64,000 bases of DNA from Acetobacter malorum (GCF_001580615.1 NZ_LHZC01000042.1:1-64000), one strand, 5' to 3'; counted from the first letter of the stretch, positions 1-9,382 are shown. The notes: generated from the sequence alone by a model not told the origin. Program-made: numbers and translations.

Positions 1-42
1 TCCAGAGGAAGCTGCCAACCGTGATCTCGTCCGGTGAAGCGG

Positions 43-71
43 TTTCTATGCCATCGACCCCAACCCGTCAA
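43..71 (-). promoter_or_regulatory. Candidate strong promoter reading out of the window to the left
   Basis: On the minus strand TTGACG (66-71) is followed after exactly 17 bases by TAGAAA (43-48). AT-rich DNA lies just upstream (72-115), as an UP element would. A near-consensus -35 with an AT-rich upstream tract is typical of rRNA or other highly expressed promoters, but the transcribed gene lies outside the window, so this is inference. Confidence 0.35.
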
Positions 72-321
72 CACTATCCAGACCAAAAACTTTAAAAAAG
101 TTCGTCTTAATTTTTAGACCGGGCCAGAACCCTAGTTTTCCGCCAGTTTTCAACGGGATAGCAGTTTTACCCTCCTGCCGAATCACCTCTAAACCTTAAC
201 GGAATCGTTTTTGAGAGTGGCCTGCAGGATGAGAGCACCTGATTAAAAGGGATAACGCCCCTCCCCTTAAAAGGATGCCAGCCTCAAGGCTCTATTTCCC
301 GCCTGATCTCCGCCTTACAAA

Positions 322-360
322 TGCAAAACCCCCGGCGTCTGCGACGCCGGGGGTTTTGCA
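322..360 (-). terminator. Strong hairpin terminator after the NodT-type efflux gene
   Basis: A perfect palindrome has 18-base arms (322-339 and 343-360) around a 3-base loop. It has a GC-rich core and A4/T4 flanks, so it can act in both directions. It sits 22 bases past the stop of the minus-strand efflux lipoprotein gene. Confidence 0.85.
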
Positions 361-381
361 GCACACTGATACAGTAGGCTT

Positions 382-1926
382 TTAGCTGTGCTGTGTCGTC
401 TTGGGTGTGGTTTTGCTGCCCTCGGGGTAGGTCGTCTCCCAACCACCGCCCAGCGCATTATAGAGGCGCACCAGATTATCCGAGATGACCGCCGTGCTAT
501 CTGCCAGTTGTGTCTGAGACGACAACAGGCGGCGCTCTGTGTCCAGCACCTGCAGGAAGCTTTGCATCCCGTGGCGATACTGATCCTGCGCCAGCTGCCA
601 GGATCGCTGGTCCGCCGCTACCTGTGCCTTTAGGCTGAGGTTCCGCTTCTGCTCGGCCTCATAGGCTGTCAGAGCGTTATCCACCTCGCTCCATGCCTTA
701 AGCACAGTCTTCCGATATCGGAGCGCTGCTGTTTTCTGAGACGCCTTCTTCATTTCAAGCTGACCGGTCAGACGACCACCCTGAAAGATAGGCAGCGAAA
801 TAGACGGGCCCACATTCCATGTCCGCGCACTCCAGAACCCAAGGTCCCGGAAAGAGAAGGACTGGAAGCCAAACCCGGCATCAATGGTCACTTTAGGATA
901 GAAGTCCGCTTCTGCCTGACCGACTTCCGCCGTGGCAGCATGCAGTTCAGCATCCGCTTCCCTGATATCCGGGCGTCTGCGTGCCAGCTCAGACGGTAAC
1001 CCCACCGGCACAGCTGCCGGAACCAAAGGAATAGAGGCCGTCTGCGTCAGTTCCGCATTCAGGCCACCGGGAGGCGCGCCCATCAGCAGATTGATAGCGT
1101 TAATCTGCATGGCAATCCGCTGCTCAAACTGCGGGATGCTGGAATTGGTGCTTTCCACCTGGGAACGTGCACTCTCCACATCCAGTTCACTCACCAGTCC
1201 ACTTTTATAACGGGCGCTGCTGAGCTTGAGCATCTGCGTAGCGGCATCACGGTTAGCGATGGTGATGCGCAACTGCTCCTGAAGGCCACGCAGTTCCATA
1301 TAGTCGCGCGCCAGTTCAGCCTGACGGGCGATCAGGATACCGCGGCGTTCTTCCATAGAGGCCGTCAGATAAGCCTTGGCGGCTTCATACTGCCGCCGGA
1401 CACGGCCCCACAGATCGACCTCCCAGCTTGCCTGAAGGCCATCCTGCCACTGGTTGAGCAAAGGAATGGAAACATTGGCGGACTGTGAGGACAGAAGTGC
1501 GCCCATCCCTTCCGGTGCATTCTGACCAATCCGCTCTACAATGCGGCTGAGCTGTTTACTGCTATACTGCGCGCGCTTGTAAGAGCCTGAGGCCGCAAGA
1601 TCCGGGAATCGCTCAGCGCCGGCAATCAGCAACTGCCCACGGCTGACGGCGAGTTGTTCTGTTGCCTGCAGCACATCAAGGTTTTCCGAGGCCAGACGTT
1701 TTTCAAGAGACGTCAGTTCCGGGTCCTGAAAGACCGACCACCATTCCGGGTCAGGCGCCTGTGTGCTAGGCACACTCAGAACACGGGAAGCCCCTTCAAG
1801 TTTGGCATGCTGCCATTCTGCCGGGGTCCATGTGGCTGGCTTTTTGTAATCCGGGCCTACCATGCACCCACCCAGCGCTAAAGCCAGAACTATGGTGCCT
1901 GCCCCCGACACATACCGTTTCGCCAC
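382..1926 (-). CDS. RND-type efflux outer membrane lipoprotein, NodT/OprM family
   Basis: This is the outer-membrane channel component of a tripartite efflux pump, which lets substrates leave through a TolC-like trimeric tunnel. The protein starts with a short basic stretch and a hydrophobic signal ending in the lipobox ALALGGC, giving lipid-modified Cys21 followed by VGPDYKKP, the hallmark of the family. I place the start at GTG 1926 because AGGAG lies just upstream. The in-frame ATG at 1998 would add 24 unlikely residues and would run through the operator palindrome at 1975-1995. The gene stands alone without inner-membrane or adaptor partners. It is divergent from a TetR regulator that probably controls it. 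Confidence 0.88.
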   Translation of the reverse strand: MAKRYVSGAGTIVLALALGGCMVGPDYKKPATWTPAEWQHAKLEGASRVLSVPSTQAPDPEWWSVFQDPELTSLEKRLASENLDVLQATEQLAVSRGQLLIAGAERFPDLAASGSYKRAQYSSKQLSRIVERIGQNAPEGMGALLSSQSANVSIPLLNQWQDGLQASWEVDLWGRVRRQYEAAKAYLTASMEERRGILIARQAELARDYMELRGLQEQLRITIANRDAATQMLKLSSARYKSGLVSELDVESARSQVESTNSSIPQFEQRIAMQINAINLLMGAPPGGLNAELTQTASIPLVPAAVPVGLPSELARRRPDIREADAELHAATAEVGQAEADFYPKVTIDAGFGFQSFSFRDLGFWSARTWNVGPSISLPIFQGGRLTGQLEMKKASQKTAALRYRKTVLKAWSEVDNALTAYEAEQKRNLSLKAQVAADQRSWQLAQDQYRHGMQSFLQVLDTERRLLSSQTQLADSTAVISDNLVRLYNALGGGWETTYPEGSKTTPKTTQHS

Positions 1927-1974
1927 CTGATCGCTCCTAACGAAAGTCCGTATTCTTACTACCCGGTTCTTGCA

Positions 1975-1995
1975 CTGACCGACCGGTTCGGTCAG
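1975..1995. promoter_or_regulatory. Palindromic operator, probable TetR-family binding site
   Basis: CTGACCGA (1975-1982) and TCGGTCAG (1988-1995) form a perfect 8-base inverted repeat around a 5-base spacer. It lies between the divergent efflux gene (start 1926) and the TetR gene (start 2058). TetR-family proteins commonly bind such short palindromes in the divergent promoter they control, so autoregulation plus repression of the efflux gene is likely. Binding is inferred. Confidence 0.7.
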
Positions 1996-2057
1996 CATGC
2001 CAAACTATCGTTTTTCAATGTTGCGTCAATCATCATACTTGGGAATAACACCACACA

Positions 2058-2729
2058 ATGTCTGCCTCCCCTTCTAAGCCCGTGATGGTGACCCACCTCT
2101 GCACCGGGGAATCTGAGGCCAAGCGCCAGCAGATTCTGACCGGAGCAAAAGCTGTTTTTGCAGCCCATGGCTTTGAAGGCGCCAGTATGTCCGCCATTGC
2201 GCGTGAGGCAGGCGTTTCCAAGGGCACGCTGTATAATTACTTTGCCAACAAGTGCGATCTGTTTGCCGCCTTTGTGGAAAAGAACTGCCGGGAAAAACTC
2301 GAGGTTCTGGCCCCGGTGCAGAAATTAAGCCTGTCCCCGGAAAAGACGCTGACGGCTCTGGCCCGGGAGATTATCAGGCTGATCATCTCACCAGAAAGCC
2401 TGATGCTCTATCGGATTATTGTCTCCGAAGCGCCGCATTTCCCGCATCTGGCCACAACCTTCTGGCAAAGTGGCCCCAAAAGGGCGATTGAAACCCTGTC
2501 TGGCTGGATTGAAGGACAGGTGGCGCAGGGCACACTGAACGTGGATGACCCTGTTTTTGCTGCGGAGCAGTTCTTCTCACTCTGCCAGACGCGCATTGCG
2601 CACCGGAAACGCTTCAATATGCCGTTTGATAATGAAGCTGAAGACGAAGAGAAGGTCATTAACTCTGCCGTTCGCATGTTTCTGGCAGCTTATGGCGTCA
2701 AGCCTTCTGAAGCCTCCGCAGCGGACTGA
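2058..2729 (+). CDS. TetR/AcrR family transcriptional regulator
   Basis: The 223-residue protein has the usual TetR layout. An N-terminal helix-turn-helix at about residues 22-70 includes GVSKGTLYNYF, the recognition helix motif, and is followed by an all-helical ligand and dimerisation domain. It is divergent from the NodT-type efflux gene, with a palindrome between them, so it most likely represses that gene and itself until a toxic ligand binds. The ligand cannot be told from sequence. No clear ribosome binding site precedes ATG 2058, and ATG 2082 is an alternative start. A bidirectional terminator follows. Confidence 0.88.
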   Translation: MSASPSKPVMVTHLCTGESEAKRQQILTGAKAVFAAHGFEGASMSAIAREAGVSKGTLYNYFANKCDLFAAFVEKNCREKLEVLAPVQKLSLSPEKTLTALAREIIRLIISPESLMLYRIIVSEAPHFPHLATTFWQSGPKRAIETLSGWIEGQVAQGTLNVDDPVFAAEQFFSLCQTRIAHRKRFNMPFDNEAEDEEKVINSAVRMFLAAYGVKPSEASAAD

Positions 2730-2755
2730 AACCCTTACCGTTTCTCAAAAAACAA

Positions 2756-2792
2756 AAAGCCTGTGTGCTCTGGGTAAGAGCGCACAGGCTTT
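2756..2792. terminator. Bidirectional terminator between tetR and etfA
   Basis: The arms AAAGCCTGTGTGCTCT and AGAGCGCACAGGCTTT pair with one G-T wobble around a 5-base loop. On the minus strand the stem is followed by a T-rich tail, so it is a good terminator for the etf genes. It can also end the convergent tetR transcript. Confidence 0.8.
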
Positions 2793-2834
2793 AAGCCGTA
2801 ACGGCCCGGAAATCCGGGCCGCAGAAACGATAGG

Positions 2835-3758
2835 TTAATTCAGCGCCTCGGTCAGAGCAGGCACGATCTCGAACAGATCCCCCACAATGCCGTAATCGGC
2901 GACCTGGAAGATCGGAGCTTCCGGATCTTTGTTGACGGCCACAATCACGCGGCTGTCTTTCATACCGGCCAGATGCTGGATCGCGCCGGAAATACCGAAT
3001 GCCAGATAGAGTTCCGGCGCCACGATCTTGCCGGTCTGCCCGACCTGGAATTCGTTCGGCACAAAGCCCGAATCCACAGCTGCACGGGATGCGCCGATAG
3101 CAGCGCCCAGCTTGTCGGCCAGCGGTTCCAGAACGTGGAACTTTTCTTCGCTCTGAAGGCCACGGCCACCGGAGACAACCACGCGGGCAGATTCCAGTTC
3201 CGGACGCTCGGAATCGGACAGGTAAACTGCCACAAATTCAGAAACATTCGGGTTGGTTGCTGGCGCAACCGTTTCAATCGGAGCGGAGCCGCCTTCTGCC
3301 GGAGCGGCATCAAACGCAGAACCACGCACCGTCAGAACCTTTTTGGCATCGAACGAGCGCACGGTCGCCAGAGCGTTCCCTGCATAGATCGGGCGCACGA
3401 AGGTTTCGGCGTCCACAATGCTGACCACTTCCGGGATCGGCTGCACGTCCAGCAGAGCAGCAGCACGCGGCAGCACGTTTTTGCCTACGGCGCTGGCAGC
3501 GGCAATAATCTGGTCATACCCGCCAGCGAGCGAGACAATCAGAGCAGCCAGCGGCTCAGCCAGTTCATGCGCATACTGTGCATCGGCAGCATGCAGAACC
3601 TTGGTAACACCCGGGATAGCGGCTGCGGCCTGCGCCACGGCGGCATCACCCGCCACCAGCACATGCACGTCACCCAGCTGAGAGGCGGCGGTTACGGCAG
3701 AAAGGGCAGACTTTCTGATCCGGCCCTCTTCATGATCGAGAAGAACAAGAGCGGTCAT
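2835..3758 (-). CDS. etfA: Electron transfer flavoprotein alpha subunit
   Basis: EtfA carries the FAD of the soluble ETF heterodimer, which collects electrons from acyl-CoA and other flavin dehydrogenases. The 307-residue length is normal. The C-terminal FAD domain is well conserved: [13 protein letters not shown], then [18 protein letters not shown] near residues 265-290. AAAGGTGATC is a good ribosome binding site before the start. The gene lies 2 bases after etfB and is clearly co-transcribed with it. ETF-QO, the membrane acceptor, is encoded next upstream. Confidence 0.96.
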   Translation of the reverse strand: MTALVLLDHEEGRIRKSALSAVTAASQLGDVHVLVAGDAAVAQAAAAIPGVTKVLHAADAQYAHELAEPLAALIVSLAGGYDQIIAAASAVGKNVLPRAAALLDVQPIPEVVSIVDAETFVRPIYAGNALATVRSFDAKKVLTVRGSAFDAAPAEGGSAPIETVAPATNPNVSEFVAVYLSDSERPELESARVVVSGGRGLQSEEKFHVLEPLADKLGAAIGASRAAVDSGFVPNEFQVGQTGKIVAPELYLAFGISGAIQHLAGMKDSRVIVAVNKDPEAPIFQVADYGIVGDLFEIVPALTEALN

Positions 3759-3760
3759 AA

Positions 3761-4510
3761 TCAGATCACCTTTGCTTCGTTACGCAGTTTTTCAACCAGT
3801 TCACCCACGGAGCCAACCTTCACACCAGCCTGACGCTGCTCCGGTTCCGCTACGGACACCACAGTGAGGCGACGGGTCATGTCCACGCCGAGGTCTTCAG
3901 CCTTCAGCGTTTCCGTCGGCTTTTTGCGGGCCTTCATGATGTTGGGCAGAGAGGCATAGCGCGGTTCGTTCAGGCGCAGATCCGCCGTGACGACTGCCGG
4001 CAGAGCCAAAGAGACATCTTCCGTGCCGCCATCGATTTCACGGCTGACCTTCACGCGGCCATCCGCAACTTCGACCTTACCGGCAAACGTGCCCTGCCCC
4101 CAGCCGAGCAGACCAGCCAGCATCTGGCCGGTTGCGTTCATGTCATCATCAATGGCCTGCTTGCCAAGAATGAACAGACCCGGCTGTTCTTTCTCGTTAA
4201 TGGCCTTCAGCACCTTGGCGACTGCCAGAGGTTCCGGGCTTTCTTCAGACAGAACCAGAATGGCGCGGTCTGCGCCCATGGCCATGGCGGTCCGCAGCGT
4301 GTCCTGTGCCTGCTGCACCCCGATGGAGACAACGACAACTTCAGACGCAACGCCCTTTTCCTTGAGACGCACTGCTTCTTCCACAGCAATCTCATCAAAG
4401 GGGTTCATCGACATCTTGACGCCAGTGGTTTCAACACCGCTGCCGTCCGCCTTAACACGCGGTTTGATGTTGTAATCAACAACCCGCTTTACAGGTACTA
4501 CAATCTTCAT
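3761..4510 (-). CDS. etfB: Electron transfer flavoprotein beta subunit
   Basis: EtfB binds AMP and provides the recognition loop that docks ETF onto partner dehydrogenases. The 249-residue protein starts [14 protein letters not shown], as expected, and carries the ETF-beta signature with [14 protein letters not shown] near residues 190-205, including the Leu of the docking loop. It is followed by etfA after 2 bases and preceded by the ETF-QO gene 62 bases away on the same strand. All three probably serve one pathway, fatty-acid or amino-acid dehydrogenation feeding ubiquinone. Confidence 0.96.
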   Translation of the reverse strand: MKIVVPVKRVVDYNIKPRVKADGSGVETTGVKMSMNPFDEIAVEEAVRLKEKGVASEVVVVSIGVQQAQDTLRTAMAMGADRAILVLSEESPEPLAVAKVLKAINEKEQPGLFILGKQAIDDDMNATGQMLAGLLGWGQGTFAGKVEVADGRVKVSREIDGGTEDVSLALPAVVTADLRLNEPRYASLPNIMKARKKPTETLKAEDLGVDMTRRLTVVSVAEPEQRQAGVKVGSVGELVEKLRNEAKVI

Positions 4511-4572
4511 GGCTTCTTTCGCTTGCAGACGCAGGATCGTTCAAACGTTGCTTACCGTACTTTGCAACAAAA

Positions 4573-6210
4573 TCACATACCAGCAGGATAATTAGGACCG
4601 CCGCCGCCTTCGGGCACAGTCCAGTCAATATTCTGGGTTGGATCCTTGATGTCACAGGTTTTGCAATGCACGCAGTTCTGCGCGTTAATTTGCAGAGCCG
4701 GCGCTGTGGCTTCATCCACCACTTCATACACGCCAGCAGGGCAATAACGGGCTTCCGGTGCACGGAACACATCCCAGTTAATCGTTTTCCACAGGGAGGG
4801 ATTGCGCAGGCGCAGATGCACCGGCTGATCTTCCTCATGGTTGGTGGCGGACAGGAAGACGGAAGACAGACGGTCAAACGTCAGCGTGCCATCCGGTTTG
4901 GGATAGTTCGGCTTTTCACACAGGGCCGCGGCTTTCAGGGTTTCGTTGTCCTGATGCCTGAAATGCAGCGTCCACGGTGCGCGGCCACGCAGAAGCATGG
5001 CGTCCAGCGCGGCATAGACTGCCCCGCCCTTCATACCGAAATGCGCGAAAGCCGGACGCACATTACGGGCGGTGCGCAGTTCTTCCCACAGCCAGCTGTC
5101 TTTAACACGCTGTGTGTAGGAGCCGGGTTCAACCCGGTCTGTCTCAATGGCTTCAACCACCGCTTCTGCTGCCAGCATACCGGACTTCATGGCCGTATGC
5201 GTGCCCTTGATTTTGGGCATGTTCAGGAAGCCTGCGGAATCACCAATCAGAGCGCCACCGGGGAAGGTCAGACGCGGGATGGCCTGCAGGCCGCCTTCTG
5301 ACAGAGCGCGTGCGCCGTAGCTGACGCGACGACCGCCTTCCAGATGCTTGCGGAACGCCGGATGCAGTTTAAGGCGCTGCATTTCGTCGAACGGGGAAAG
5401 CCATGTGTTGGGATAGTCCAGCCCGACCACAAAGCCGTAGGACACCAGGTTTTCACCAAAGTGGTAAAGCCAGGCGCCGCCATAGGTGTTGTCATCCAGC
5501 GGCCAGCCAAAGCTGTGCTGCACCAGACCGGGGCGATGGTTTTCCGCCGGAATTTCCCAGACTTCCTTGATCCCCAGCCCGTAGGTCTGCGGGTCCACGC
5601 CTTTGCGCAGGTCGTAATGCTCCATGACCTGCTTGGTCAGGGAGCCACGGCAACCTTCTGCAAACAGCGTATAACGGCCGCGCAGTTCCATACCCGGCTG
5701 GTAATTGGGGCCTTCTGCGCCGTCTTTGGTAATGCCCATATCCCCGGTGGCCACACCAACCACGCGGTTGTCTTCAATGAGGACTTCAGCGCCCGCAAAG
5801 CCGGGGTAGATTTCCACACCCAGCTCTTCAGCCTGCGTGGCCAGCCAGCGGCAGACTTCACCCAGACTGACAATATAATTGCCGTGATTAGCCATGTGCG
5901 GCATCAGGCGGTCCAGCATGGGCACGCGCAGGCTGCGGGTTTCGGTCAGATAGAGCATCTCTTCTGACGTCACCGGTGTGTTCAGCGGTGCACCGCGGTC
6001 CTGCCAGTCTGGCAGAAGCTCAGCCAGAGCCCGTGGCTCAATGACAGCACCGGAGACGATATGCGCCCCGATTTCGCTGCCTTTTTCAATCAGACAGACG
6101 CTTGTTTCCGGTGAAAGCTGGCGCAGGCGAATAGCCGCAGCCAACCCGGCTGGCCCGCCGCCAACTATGACGACATCAAACTCCATCGACTCACGCACAG
6201 ATTCACTCAT
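4573..6210 (-). CDS. Electron transfer flavoprotein-ubiquinone oxidoreductase
   Basis: This inner-membrane-associated enzyme oxidises reduced ETF and passes electrons to ubiquinone. The 545-residue protein begins with an FAD Rossmann motif (VVIVGGGPAGLAAA, residues 14-27). It ends in a 4Fe-4S ferredoxin-like domain with Cys490, Cys513, Cys516 and Cys519 (CVHCKTC). Length and domain order match the whole family. The neighbouring etfB-etfA encode its electron donor, so the full ETF-to-quinone route is present in one locus. GAACGGGA precedes the ATG as a modest ribosome binding site. Confidence 0.96.
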   Translation of the reverse strand: MSESVRESMEFDVVIVGGGPAGLAAAIRLRQLSPETSVCLIEKGSEIGAHIVSGAVIEPRALAELLPDWQDRGAPLNTPVTSEEMLYLTETRSLRVPMLDRLMPHMANHGNYIVSLGEVCRWLATQAEELGVEIYPGFAGAEVLIEDNRVVGVATGDMGITKDGAEGPNYQPGMELRGRYTLFAEGCRGSLTKQVMEHYDLRKGVDPQTYGLGIKEVWEIPAENHRPGLVQHSFGWPLDDNTYGGAWLYHFGENLVSYGFVVGLDYPNTWLSPFDEMQRLKLHPAFRKHLEGGRRVSYGARALSEGGLQAIPRLTFPGGALIGDSAGFLNMPKIKGTHTAMKSGMLAAEAVVEAIETDRVEPGSYTQRVKDSWLWEELRTARNVRPAFAHFGMKGGAVYAALDAMLLRGRAPWTLHFRHQDNETLKAAALCEKPNYPKPDGTLTFDRLSSVFLSATNHEEDQPVHLRLRNPSLWKTINWDVFRAPEARYCPAGVYEVVDEATAPALQINAQNCVHCKTCDIKDPTQNIDWTVPEGGGGPNYPAGM

Positions 6211-6303
6211 TCCCGTTCACAGCCCCCGTTGAGATCTCGGCGAGGCCTTCCTAAAGCCGATTTAACGCGGAATTGCAAAAAAACAGCCGTAGCAGACCCC
6301 GGA

Positions 6304-6358
6304 TTCTGCCTGAAAATCCGTGTCTGAAGCCTTATTTTCAGTTTTCTTTCAGGCAGAA
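6304..6358. repeat. 12-base perfect inverted repeat at the end of the oxygenase gene
   Basis: TTCTGCCTGAAA (6304-6315) and TTTCAGGCAGAA (6347-6358) are perfect complements around a 31-base loop. The right arm overlaps the last codons of the minus-strand oxygenase gene. No T tract follows in the minus direction, so it is a possible 3' stabilising hairpin or weak terminator between this gene and ETF-QO. Confidence 0.5.
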
Positions 6359-7008
6359 GCCACTGGCACACGCGGTCCAAAGGCCAGCTCATGCACCGCA
6401 CGCCATGCTGGGTCGACAAAATTGACGATCAGCGTGCGGCGGGTGCCCTCAATAGGACGCTTAACAAAGCCATGCCATGTCTTGTCAGACGGAATGAACA
6501 AGACACCGGAATTGAACGCGCCAGACGCCCGCGTCACGGACTTGCCGTCCGGCGTCATGAGGTCCGTGCCCCATGCATGGTCTTTATCGTTTGTGGACAG
6601 AGAGATCAGCAGGGTGAGTCTCTTCGCACCAATATCGGTGTGCGGTTCCAGCCAGAAGCCATCTGTGTCCAGACACAGTTCCAGCCGCAGGGCGGAGTCG
6701 TCCAGCTCTGCACCACAAACATCCTTGAAGACTTTACGCGCGGCTTCGCTATCCAGCAGGTGCGCCATCCGGTCCAGCCGCGCATCCTGCGCGCGGGTTG
6801 CTGGATCCACAAAGACGCGGAACTTGTTACGGGTCTCACGACGGCCGCCGACATCACCCGCCCGCGCTTCATCACCCGGTTCCCATTCCAGCAAGGCGTC
6901 ACAGGCGTCTGGTTCCAGAACGGACTCCAGCATCCAGTGCGTAAACGGGACCTGTGCAGGCTGCATGGTAGCCAGCTTTTCTGTCAAAGCGGGGGCGTCA
7001 GAACGCAT
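6349..7008 (-). CDS. 2-oxoglutarate/Fe(II)-dependent oxygenase family protein
   Basis: The 219-residue protein has the double-stranded beta-helix metal site of 2OG-Fe(II) oxygenases: His123 and Asp125 in EPHTDIGAK, the distal His179 in KTWHGF, and an Arg near 190 (TRRTLIVNF) that would bind 2-oxoglutarate. It resembles small prolyl-hydroxylase-like or SM-20-like bacterial proteins, but the substrate is unknown. AAGGACAG is a good ribosome binding site. It precedes the ETF-QO gene by about 140 bases on the same strand, and no functional link to ETF is evident. Confidence 0.75.
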   Translation of the reverse strand: MRSDAPALTEKLATMQPAQVPFTHWMLESVLEPDACDALLEWEPGDEARAGDVGGRRETRNKFRVFVDPATRAQDARLDRMAHLLDSEAARKVFKDVCGAELDDSALRLELCLDTDGFWLEPHTDIGAKRLTLLISLSTNDKDHAWGTDLMTPDGKSVTRASGAFNSGVLFIPSDKTWHGFVKRPIEGTRRTLIVNFVDPAWRAVHELAFGPRVPVASA

Positions 7009-7158
7009 CTGTTCTGTCCTTCAGCTGTGATGCGGGTTCCTGCCCTTAAGAAGAATACCGTTCTTTTTTATGGCATCCGGGCGGGGAAAGTTCTCTCTCC
7101 ATGCGCCAAAACACGCGCACGATCAACTGATGCCTCAACGGGTAAAGCCCGTGAAGGT

Positions 7159-8538
7159 TCAGAGTGCCGTGGCAAAACGGGGCTGAGGAGCGCCTCCCGG
7201 CATGGCGGAAGACAGGATCTGGCGGTGCGTATCAAACACGGCAGCCACATTCCGAAGGAAAGGCCGCCCTGCTTCTGTCACCCGCACGCAGCCACCTTCC
7301 ATCTGCACGAATCCATCCTGCACAAATGGCTTCAAAGCAGCATGTTCTACCGAAAAATCATGCCCGGCGGCGGGGCCAGCCTGAAGGTCCACCTGCATAG
7401 TGCACATCAGTTCTTCAATCAGACCGCCGCGCAGTTTGTCTTCTGCCGTGCGGGCCACGCCGCGGGCAACCGGCAGACCATCCTGATCTGCCAGAGCACG
7501 GACATACGGAGCAACTGCCGTGATGTTCTGCGTATAGCCATCCGGCAGCATGGAAATGGCGGAGGCCCCCATTCCCAGCAGCACGGTGGACGAATCGGTT
7601 GTGTAACCCTGAAAATTCCGGCGGAGCGTGCCCGCCTGCGCGGCCTGAACCAGAGTATCATCCGGCAGAGCGTAATGGTCGAGCCCGATGGCCACGTATC
7701 CTTCCGCACACAAAACCTCTTCAATACGGGCGCGCTGACGCAGGCGCTCGACGGGCGGCGGCAGAGCGTCTTCGGGAATCAGGCGCTGGCGCTTCTGCTT
7801 CCACGGCACATGCGCATAGCCAAACACTGCCAGACGGCTGGACCGCAGAGATGCGATTTTACGCGCCGTGGCGGCAACACTCTCTTCCGTCTGATACGGC
7901 AGGCCATAAATCAGATCGACATTCACGCCGGACACACCGGCGGCGCGCACGGCATCAATGCAGGCTTCGGTCTGGGCAAAGGACTGATGGCGGCCACAGG
8001 CCTCCTGCACCTTTTCTTCCAGATCCTGCACACCAAGGCTGATACGCGTAAAACCGAGATCACCCAGCAGTTGCGGATACCCTGCGGGGACATGACGGGG
8101 GTCGAGTTCCATCGCCAGTTCGGCGTCCGGCTCAATCCGGAAAAACTGACGCACGCTACGCATGACCTGCCGGAGCGAGGCCGCAGGCAGCGTGGAGGGC
8201 GTCCCGCCCCCAAACTGGAGATGCTTGACTGACCGCTGCGGACCCACAAGCGCCACAACACGGCGCAGTTCCTCACGCAGCAAATCTCCGTAGGCCATAC
8301 GCCCGTCTTCATGGCGCATGACGGATGTATTGCACCCGCAGAAGCGGCACAGTTCATCACAAAACGGAACATGGAAATAAAGAGAAACCGGCGCATCCGC
8401 CGGGAGGGCGCGCAGCCATTGTTCGGCCTGCGCAGGCCCGACTGCATCCGTAAAGCTGGCTGCAGTCGGGTAGCTGGTGTAGCGCGGCAGGTTCCCGCCG
8501 TAACGGAGAACCAGATCAGATAAGGATACCGCGCTCAT
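7159..8538 (-). CDS. hemN: Oxygen-independent coproporphyrinogen III oxidase
   Basis: HemN is a radical-SAM enzyme that converts coproporphyrinogen III to protoporphyrinogen IX without oxygen, a heme step needed under low oxygen. The 459-residue protein has the cluster motif C-x3-C-x2-C at Cys60, Cys64 and Cys67 (PFCDELCRFCGC) and the N-terminal HemN signature RYTSYPTA. I start it at ATG 8538. A longer reading frame upstream would only overlap ompW. It lies 4 bases downstream of the ompW stop, so the two are probably one transcript controlled by the FNR box upstream of ompW. Confidence 0.95.
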   Translation of the reverse strand: MSAVSLSDLVLRYGGNLPRYTSYPTAASFTDAVGPAQAEQWLRALPADAPVSLYFHVPFCDELCRFCGCNTSVMRHEDGRMAYGDLLREELRRVVALVGPQRSVKHLQFGGGTPSTLPAASLRQVMRSVRQFFRIEPDAELAMELDPRHVPAGYPQLLGDLGFTRISLGVQDLEEKVQEACGRHQSFAQTEACIDAVRAAGVSGVNVDLIYGLPYQTEESVAATARKIASLRSSRLAVFGYAHVPWKQKRQRLIPEDALPPPVERLRQRARIEEVLCAEGYVAIGLDHYALPDDTLVQAAQAGTLRRNFQGYTTDSSTVLLGMGASAISMLPDGYTQNITAVAPYVRALADQDGLPVARGVARTAEDKLRGGLIEELMCTMQVDLQAGPAAGHDFSVEHAALKPFVQDGFVQMEGGCVRVTEAGRPFLRNVAAVFDTHRQILSSAMPGGAPQPRFATAL

Positions 8539-8542
8539 ACCA

Positions 8543-9382
8543 TTAGAACCGGTAAGCGATACCAGCGGAGACCACGGTCGGGTCCAGAGATTCATGCGCA
8601 CGGACACGCAGCGTTTCTGCAGGGTTCTGAGCCCAAGCATGCATACGCACAAACACCTGCTTGACGTCTGCGTTGAAGAACCAGTTGCCAACCAGCTGAT
8701 AGTCAAAGCCAGCGTTCACAGCCGGACCACCGGTAAAGCCGGAGTTCAGCTTGGTCAGGCCCAGCGGGCTGCCTGCGTTAGCGTGCATGCTGTGGAACCA
8801 CATTGCCGTAACACCCACACCCACATACGGGTTGAAGCGCTTATGCGGACGGAAATGCCAAGCGAAGGTCAGCGTGGGCGGCAGCACCCAGGCACTCCCG
8901 ACGTCCAGCTTGCGCGGGCCACCCAGAGACGGAACATCGCTGCCCAGAGCAGCCACTTCGTGACGGGTGCTGGTGGCAATCAGGTCAACAGAGATGTTGT
9001 CCGTCAGGAAGTATTCCAGCGTCAGCTCAGGCATCGCCTGGTTGGTGGTGGACAGGTGCGTGTTGCGCAGGGGGATGGTCGTGCCACCAGCATGCAGAGC
9101 CACGTTGCTATCACGGTCCTGCGGCAGAACGCCCACGCCGGACAGGCGGATCATGAAGTCACCCTTGCCCAGACCGATCTTGGTGCTGGCGCAGGTTTCA
9201 AAAATCCCGCAATGGCCGCCACCCGGACGCGGAGCAGCCGGAATTTTGCTCATGACCGGAGCATTCACATAGGTTGCGTTCGGGGATGCCGGAGCAACAA
9301 CCTGTGCCTGAGCGGCGGCCGTGCCGGAAATCGCAGCCACACCCGCCGCAAGGGCTGTAAATAAGGAACGAAGCTTGACCAT
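8543..9382 (-). CDS. ompW: OmpW family outer membrane protein
   Basis: The 279-residue protein has a clear signal peptide (about residues 1-27, ending AAAQAQ). A beta-barrel of the OmpW type follows, with the ending SAGIAYRF, an aromatic C-terminus used for outer-membrane insertion. OmpW proteins form narrow channels for small hydrophobic compounds and are often FNR-controlled. Here an FNR-box-like sequence lies about 75 bases upstream of the start, and hemN follows after 4 bases. It is somewhat longer than enteric OmpW because of an N-terminal extension of about 60 residues. Confidence 0.88.
   Translation of the reverse strand: MVKLRSLFTALAAGVAAISGTAAAQAQVVAPASPNATYVNAPVMSKIPAAPRPGGGHCGIFETCASTKIGLGKGDFMIRLSGVGVLPQDRDSNVALHAGGTTIPLRNTHLSTTNQAMPELTLEYFLTDNISVDLIATSTRHEVAALGSDVPSLGGPRKLDVGSAWVLPPTLTFAWHFRPHKRFNPYVGVGVTAMWFHSMHANAGSPLGLTKLNSGFTGGPAVNAGFDYQLVGNWFFNADVKQVFVRMHAWAQNPAETLRVRAHESLDPTVVSAGIAYRF

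Larger units (their letters stand above)
1..381. other. Intergenic region at left edge
   Basis: I find no convincing gene here. On the minus strand there is a promoter-like sequence near 43-71, and a strong terminator hairpin at 322-360. The stretch between about 75 and 300 is moderately AT-rich with short A and T tracts, and I see nothing else in it. Confidence 0.5.

Noticed and set aside
6391-8232. Long plus-strand open frame (613 codons)
   Set aside because: It is antisense to the oxygenase and hemN genes and its translation is Arg/Gln-rich without any recognisable domain.
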